From assembly GCF_947179515.1 (NCBI RefSeq), contig NC_067487.1:44518014-44582013 (forward strand): a stretch of DNA of 64,000 nt, in the 5' to 3' direction. This DNA comes from Apodemus sylvaticus (taxonomy: Eukaryota > Chordata > Mammalia > Rodentia > Muridae). The stretch's first letter is position 1, and every line of letters starts with the position of its first letter. Below, piece by piece: positions 58,461 to 64,000 of the stretch. A program made the translations under genes and the position numbers. Below the pieces are notes generated by a model. That model was not told the origin of the DNA, did not search any database, and saw only the letters and a program-made list of their open reading frames with translations.

Positions 58461-61400
58461 TTCTTTTTTTTTATTTGATATATTTTTTATTTACATTTTA
58501 AATAATTTCCCCTTTTCTGGTCCCCCACTCCCGGACAGTCACATGAGCCCCCTTCCCTCCCGCTGTTCTGCCACCCACCCCTTCCCACTTCCCTGTTCTG
58601 GTTTTGCCTTATACTGCTACACTGAGTCTTTCCAGAACCAGGGGCCACTCTTCCGTTCTTCTTGTACCTCATTTGATGTGTGGATTATGTTTTGGGTATT
58701 CCAGTTTTCCAGGCTAATATCCACTTATTAGTGAGGGCATACCATGACTGATAATGACTGATCTTTTGAGACTGGATTACCTCACTTAGCATGATGCTCT
58801 CCAGCTCCATCCATTTGCCTAAGAATTTCATGAATTGATTGTTTCTAATGGCTAAATAGTACTCCATTGTGTATATATACCACATTTTTTGCATCCATTA
58901 TTCTGTTGAGGGATACCTGGGTTCTTTCCAACTTCTGGCTATTATAAATAGATCTGCTAAGAACATACTGGAGCATGTATCCTTATTACATGCTGGGGAA
59001 TCCTCTGGGTATATGCCCAGGAGTGGTATAGCAGGATCTTTGACAAGTGATGCGCCCAGTTTTCTGAGGAACCACCAGACTGATTTCCAGAGTGGTTATA
59101 CAAACTTGCAACCCCACCAGTAGTGAAGGAGTGTTCCTCTTTCTCCACATCCTCTCCAACACCTGCTATCTCCTGAGTTTTTAATCTTAGCCATACTGAC
59201 TGGTATAAGGTGAAATCTCAGGGTTGTTTTGATTTGCATTTCCCTGATAACTAATGAAGTTGAGCATTTTTTAAGATGCTTCTCCGCCATCTGAAGTTCT
59301 TCAGGTGAGAATTCTTTGTTTAACTCTGTGCCCCATTTTTAATAGGGTTATTTGGTATTCTGGGGTCTAACTTCTTGAGTTCTTTGTATATATTGGATAT
59401 TAGCCCTCTATCTGATGTATGGTTGATGAAGATCTTTTTCACCAATTTGTTGGTTACCGATTTGTCCTTTTCGTGGTGTCCTTTGCCTTACAGAAACTTT
59501 GTAATTTTATGAGGTCCCATTTGTCAATTCTTGATCTTAGAGCATATGCTATTGGTGTTCTGTTCAGGAACTTTCCCCCTGTACCGATGTCCTCCAGGGT
59601 CTTCCCCAGTTTCTTTTCTATTAGCTTCAGAATGTCTGGCTTTATGTGGAGGTCCTTGATCCATTTGGAGTTGAGCTTAGTACAAGGAGACAAGGATGGA
59701 TCAATTCGAATTCTTCTGTATGCTGACCTCCAGTTGAACCAGCACCATTTGTTGGAAAGGCTATCTTTTTTCCATTGGATGCTGTCAGTCCCTTTGTTGA
59801 GGGTCAATTGGCCATAGGTGTGTGGGTTCATTTCTGGATCTTCAATCCTGTTCCTTTGATCTGCCTGCCTGTCACCGTACCAATACCATGCAGTTTTTAA
59901 CACTATTGCTCGGTAATATTGCTTGAGGTCAGGGATACTGATTCCCCCAGAATTTCTTTTGTTGTTGAGAATAGTTTAAGCTATCCTGAGTATTTTGTTA
60001 TTCCAGATGAATTTGAGAATTGCTCTTTCTAACTCTATGAAGAATGGAGTTGGGATTTTGATGGGTATTGCGTTGAATCTGTATATTGCTTTTGGCAAAA
60101 TGGCCATTTTAACTATATTAATCCTGCCGATCCATGAGCATGGGATGTTTTTCCATTTTTTGAGGTCTTCTATTTCCTTCTTCAGAGTCTTGAAGTTCTT
60201 GTCATACAGATCTTTCACATGTTTGGTAAGAGTCACCCCAAGGTACTTTATACTGTTTGTGGCTATTGTGAAGGGTGTCATTTCTGTAATTTCTTTCTCA
60301 GCCTGCTTATCCTTTGAGTATAGGAAGGCTACTGATTTGCTTGAGTTGATTTTATAACTTGCCACTTTGATGAAGTTGTTTATCAGCTGTAGGAGTTCTC
60401 TAGTGGAGTTTTTTGGGTCACTGAGGTAGACTATCATATCATCTGCAAATAATGATAGTTTGACTTCTTCCTTTCCAATTTGTATCCCTTTGACCTCCTT
60501 ATGTTGTCGAATTGCCCGAGCTAGTACCTCAAGTACAATATTGAAAAGATAAGGAGAAAGGGGGCAGCCTTGTCTGGTCCCTGATTTCAGTGGGATTGCT
60601 TCAAGTTTCTCTCCATTTAGTTTGATGCTGGCTACCGGTTTGCTATATATTGCTTTTCCTATGTTTAGGGCCTTGAATTCCTATTATTTCCAAGACTTTA
60701 AGCATGAAAGTATGCTGAATTTTGTCAAATGCTTTTTCAGCATCCAATGAAATGACCATGTGGTTTTTTTCTTTGAGTTTGTTTATGTAGTGGATTGCAT
60801 TGATGGATTTCCGTATATTGAACCAAGCCTGCATCCCTGGGATAAAGTCTACTTGATCATGGTGGATGATCGTTTTGATCTGTTCTTGGATTCGGTTGGC
60901 AAGAATTTTATTGAGTATTTTTGCATCGATGTTCATAAGGGAAATTGGTCTGAAGTTCTCTTTCTTTCTTGGATCTTTGTGTGGTTTTGGTATCAGCATA
61001 ATTGTGGCTTCGTATAAGGACTTGTGTAGTGTTCCTCTGTTTCTATTTTGTGGAATATTTGAAGAGTATTGGTGTTAACTCTTCTTTGATGGTCTGATAG
61101 AATTCTGCACTGAAGCCATCTGGTCCCATGCTTTTTTTTTTGGTTGGAAGGCTTTCTATGACCCCTTTTATTTCTTTATGGGTTATGGGACTGTTTAGAT
61201 GATCTATTTGGTCCTGATTTAATTTTGGTATTTGGTATTGGTCTAGGAAATTGTCCATTTCCTCTAGATTCTCTAGTTGTGTTGTGTATAGGCTTTTGTA
61301 GTAGGATCTGATGATTTTTTTAAATTTCCTCAGTTTCTGTTGTTAAACTCCCCTTTTCATTTCTAATTTTGTTAATTTGGATAATTTCTCTGTGCCCTTT

Positions 61401-61722
61401 GGTCAGTCTGGCTGATTTTCTATCTTGTTGATTTTCTCAAAGAACCAGCTCCTTGATTCCTTGATTCTTTGTATGGTTCTCTTTGTTTCCACTTGACTGA
61501 TTTTATCCCTGAGTTTGATTATTTCCTGTCTTCTACTCCTCCTGGGTGAATTTGCTTCTTTTTGTTCCAGGGCTTTCAGGTGTGTAGTTAAGCTGCTAGT
61601 GTATGCACTCTCCATTTTCTTTTTGCAGGCACTCAGGGCTATGAGTTTTCCTCTTAGCACTGCTTTCATTATGTCCCAAAGATTTGGCTATGTTGTACCT
61701 TCAATTTCATTAAATTCTAAAA
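58461..61722 (-). mobile_element. 5'-truncated L1Rn, 3.3 kb
   Basis: Longest LINE in the window. The plus strand starts with a T run (58464-58472, the A tail), then rat-type 3' UTR in antisense to about 58713, then ORF2 in antisense to 61722. There it breaks off in the middle of ORF2 ('ttcattaaattctaaaa'). ORF1, the promoter and the endonuclease domain are missing, so it cannot move by itself. No target duplication was found. A B1 fragment abuts the 5' end. Confidence 0.95.
58714..61722 (-). pseudogene. L1 ORF2 pseudogene (reverse transcriptase and C-terminal part)
   Basis: Covers roughly the last 1,000 codons of a protein usually about 1,280 residues long. The reverse transcriptase is recognisable: RPISLMNIDAKILNKILANR and DAEKAFDKIQH on the minus strand within 60643-60999, and the catalytic FADD motif encoded at 60438-60449. 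The C-terminal domain and YTMEYYLAIRNNQFMKFLG lie at 58685-59290. The stop is TAG at 58714-58716. Frameshifts and stops split the frame into at least six pieces (for example 59454-59903, 59976-60437, 61043-61258, 61403-61669). Family function: target-primed reverse transcription of L1 RNA. This copy is dead. Confidence 0.95.
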
Positions 61723-61730
61723 TGTCTCTG

Positions 61731-61795
61731 ATGATCTTGAACTCGGAGACCTCCCTGTCTTAATCTTCTGGAATTCATACTATGCTTCAAGATCT
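61731..61795 (-). mobile_element. B1 fragment
   Basis: 'gatcttgaactcggagacct' then 'ccctgtcttaatcttctgg' corresponds to antisense B1 'GGCCTTGAACTCAGAGATC...CTGCCTCTGCCTCC'. Only the middle of the element is present. It may belong to a larger composite repeat with the next feature. Confidence 0.5.
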
Positions 61796-62060
61796 CCATG
61801 CCAAGATTCAGTTCAGAAACTTGTATCTCTCATCCTCCAGATTAGGATCACAGATGAGCCTTCCAATTCTGGATTGTAGCTCATTCCAGATATAGTCAAG
61901 TTGACAACAGGGAACAGCCATTACACAGGCCAAAATAAATCCTTGACCAAAAAGCTGCAGCATAAAAACAATGTTCATCTCATTGTTGTGACACAAAATA
62001 ACTTGGATCTCCCCAGCAGAGCTGTTGGGTAACCAACCACATGACATTTTTGATTAGCAG
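61796..62060 (-). repeat. Unidentified rodent repeat
   Basis: On the minus strand 'ccctgttgtcaacttgacta', 'tatctggaatgagctacaat', 'ccagaattggaaggctcatc' is familiar as a murid interspersed repeat that often runs into B1-like sequence, but I cannot name it. The 79-codon minus-strand frame at 61808-62047 is part of this repeat. Confidence 0.4.
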
Positions 62061-62595
62061 TGATGATGTAAATGGCATCTTTCTCTGAACTGTAGTTCTT
62101 AGTAGCAGGCTGAAAATATTGAGGAACTCATGTTGAAAACAGATATCCTAGTCAGGGTCTGTGTCCTATTCATAGGGCAGAAGAGGGGTGAAATCATTCT
62201 TAAGAGCCTTGGAAGTTTCAGACTGATGCTCCAGAGATTTTCCCAGAAGTCAGCAACACATTAGCTCTGACAACAGTTGTGGCCTTGCAGTGAGACACAG
62301 ACTCCTTTCTCTTGCTCTGGGAGCCATAGATGACTTTTTATTTTCAGGATAAAGCTGTGTTATGTACTTGCAGATCTGATATTGAGTACAGCTGTTTCAT
62401 CAGTGTTCTTACCTAGGTCCTCAACATAAGCATTGGCATTTCTGTTACTTCTTTTACAGAGCAGCTGTCTTCTGATTTTTTTCCTACCATTTCTGCACCC
62501 CTCATTGAATAAAATTGCAATCTGGTCCATTTTCAAGTCTAGGATTTGCTTTCATTTCTGTACGAATTGGTATAAAAAGCTGACTGTTTTTAAAA
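62061..62595. other. Unassigned sequence, possibly a pseudogene on the minus strand
   Basis: The composition is less AT-rich than in neighbouring unique DNA. The minus strand has several 40-60 codon open stretches in shifting frames, which could mark an old pseudogene or more of the repeat at 61796-62060. No protein family recognised. Confidence 0.3.
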
Positions 62596-62795
62596 TATAT
62601 TTATTTTATTTTCAATTATGTGTTTGCTTATGTGTCTATGTAAGGGAATGTGCCCAAGGGTATAAAGACCAGAGGTGTTTATACTCTTGATCAGATTTAG
62701 ACTCCAAGTCAAATGCTTAGATGCTCACCTTTCTCTGCCTCTGGAAAGATTGCAAGGAGTGTGCCACTTTAACCAGCCGAGCCCTCACTTTTTGA
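62596..62795 (-). mobile_element. B3 SINE, diverged
   Basis: Antisense B3 order: 'attttcaattatgtgtttgc', 'gtgcccaagggtataaagac', 'cagaggtgtttatactcttg', 'tctctgcctctggaaagatt', 'gtgccactttaaccagccga', the last being the tRNA-like A-box end. Confidence 0.6.
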
Positions 62796-63879
62796 CCTTA
62801 TATTTATATATCTTTTGCCATGAACATTACTATCTCTGGCTTTCAGATGAGAAATAAGCATTTTCCCCTTTCACTGAAGCACGCATAGACCTATTAATTT
62901 GCACAGGGGGTCTACAGAGGGGGAGGGAAGTTGAGGCAAAGACCAGTTAGTGAAATGGTGAGAATCCAGAGAATACTTATATGTTAAGTATATTTCCTCA
63001 TATGAGCACAAGTCATGGTGCTCTAAAAATTACCATCATAGAAAAAAAAACCCATCATTGATAACTGATCAAAATAACAGTTCCATAATGGTTTCTGTGT
63101 TACTGCTGGTGATGATGGTAGTGATGAAATGTGAAATAGTGGTAGTATTACCAAAATGTGGCAGAGAGACACAAGCCATCACATGCTGTTAAGAAAATTG
63201 CATAGATAGAGCAAGTTGCTACAGGTTGCCACACATCTTCAATTTTCAAAGAACAACACAGATCAGCAAAGTGCAGAAACATCAAGCCTGGCCAAATGAA
63301 GCTTTCATGAATTGTTTGAGTAAAGCTCAAAAGAGAAACAATCTTTTTTTATTTAATTTGTTTAATTCTCTAGAATTAAAAAAATAAGGCGCCCAAAATG
63401 CCAATGCAGATTAAGCAAGTAGCATAATGGAACGCTATATGTGCTCACACGGCCAATACGTTTCACAAAAAAATGTAAAACATATATAATGCGTATACAT
63501 ATACGTATATGAATAGATAATTGGTTTTTAAAACGTTTTCCTTCAAAAGGAATGCATTGATGGCCACATGAATGGAGACACACTGGTCTATCCGGATTAT
63601 CTTTCAACTGTTAAACCAAAATGATGGAGATCTGAGTTAGCAGGTTAACAATAGAAACAAGGAAGGTATTTTTTAAAGTAGGAGAATTTTTGAGAATTTG
63701 CAGTTACTCGGCAGGAAGGGAAATTTATAGGAATGAATCCTATGATTCTGTCTTGAGTATTTGGGAGTGACCCCATGAAATAGGGAGTTAACAAGGAAAA
63801 AAATGAAGAAGGAAAGTTAATGTTGTATATGTAGGAATAGGGCTACTGGCAAAACATAAAATTGGCGATGAATAATTTT
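62796..63879. other. Unassigned AT-rich sequence
   Basis: No gene or element recognised. Confidence 0.5.
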
Positions 63880-64000
63880 AAAGATTTATTTTAATTTTTA
63901 ATTATGTGTAATTATGCTGTCTGTATGGAGGTATATTCATATTCTGGTGCTGAATGAGGGCTACTCAAGCCCTGAAGATGGAACTAAAAATAGTTATGAG
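63880..64000 (-). mobile_element. B3 SINE, cut by the window end
   Basis: 'aaagatttattttaattttt', 'aattatgtgtaattatgctg', 'aagccctgaagatggaacta' and 'gttatgag' follow an antisense B3 from its A-tail end; the rest lies beyond the window. Confidence 0.55.

Noticed and set aside
59995..60357. 120-codon plus-strand open frame with hydrophobic stretches
   Set aside because: Antisense shadow of the L1 reverse transcriptase region.
1..64000. CRISPR arrays, operons, phage, toxin-antitoxin or defence genes
   Set aside because: The LINE/SINE content, AT-rich intergenic character and lack of dense open frames show a mammalian genome; tandem arrays here are microsatellites without spacers.

Overview
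The window looks like ordinary intergenic chromosomal DNA from a murid rodent, most likely rat (Rattus). The best clue is the youngest LINE-1 copies (near 1.74, 7.0, 21.3, 41.6 and 58.5 kb). They carry the 3' UTR ending I associate with rat L1Rn (a tract resembling CCAGAAAAGGGGAAATCATT followed by ATGTAAATAAA and a poly-A tail), not the mouse L1Md ending. B1, B2, B3 and ID-like SINEs, Lx-type L1s and URR1-type hAT elements fit a murid. I see no intact protein-coding gene, rRNA, tRNA, CRISPR array, origin, operon or CpG island. Almost all longer open frames are LINE-1 ORF2 fragments, antisense shadows, or chance frames in AT-rich or simple-repeat DNA. Family names come from memory of consensus sequences and were not checked by a search.

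Layout. 0-3.1 kb: an old L1 tail, then a younger L1 insertion with a 5' inversion and an apparent 3' transduction, set inside an RMER-like repeat. 5.8-7.7 kb: a three-level nest of L1s with two pairs of target-site duplications. 9.6-11.4 kb: a second, inverted copy of the RMER-like repeat and a B2 SINE. 11.9-17.3 kb: a LINE cluster with two Lx elements tail to tail and a URR1 transposon inside one of them. 20.1-25.8 kb: L1 3' UTRs, an L1Rn fragment, an ancient L2 remnant and two L1 insertions with clear target-site duplications. 26-46 kb: mostly AT-rich unique DNA with scattered URR1, ID, B3, B1 and L1 remnants. 46.3-48.1 kb: an old L1 followed by a MIR. 49.4-49.9 kb: a 388-base polypyrimidine tract attached to a B1. 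52-58.4 kb: unique AT-rich DNA with one small exon-like stretch. 58.5-61.7 kb: the longest L1, a 5'-truncated 3.3 kb copy with a recognisable but broken reverse transcriptase. 61.7-64 kb: B1 and B3 remnants and an unexplained block.

Nothing here acts as a gene system. What can be read is insertion history: target-site duplications, 5' inversions (twin priming), nesting order and microsatellite growth from SINE and LINE tails. I found no new defence, metabolic or mobile system. The observations most worth checking are the transducing L1 at 1.1-2.7 kb, the L1 nest at 6.3-7.7 kb, the polypyrimidine tract at 49.4 kb, and the exon-like frame on the minus strand near 58.1-58.3 kb.
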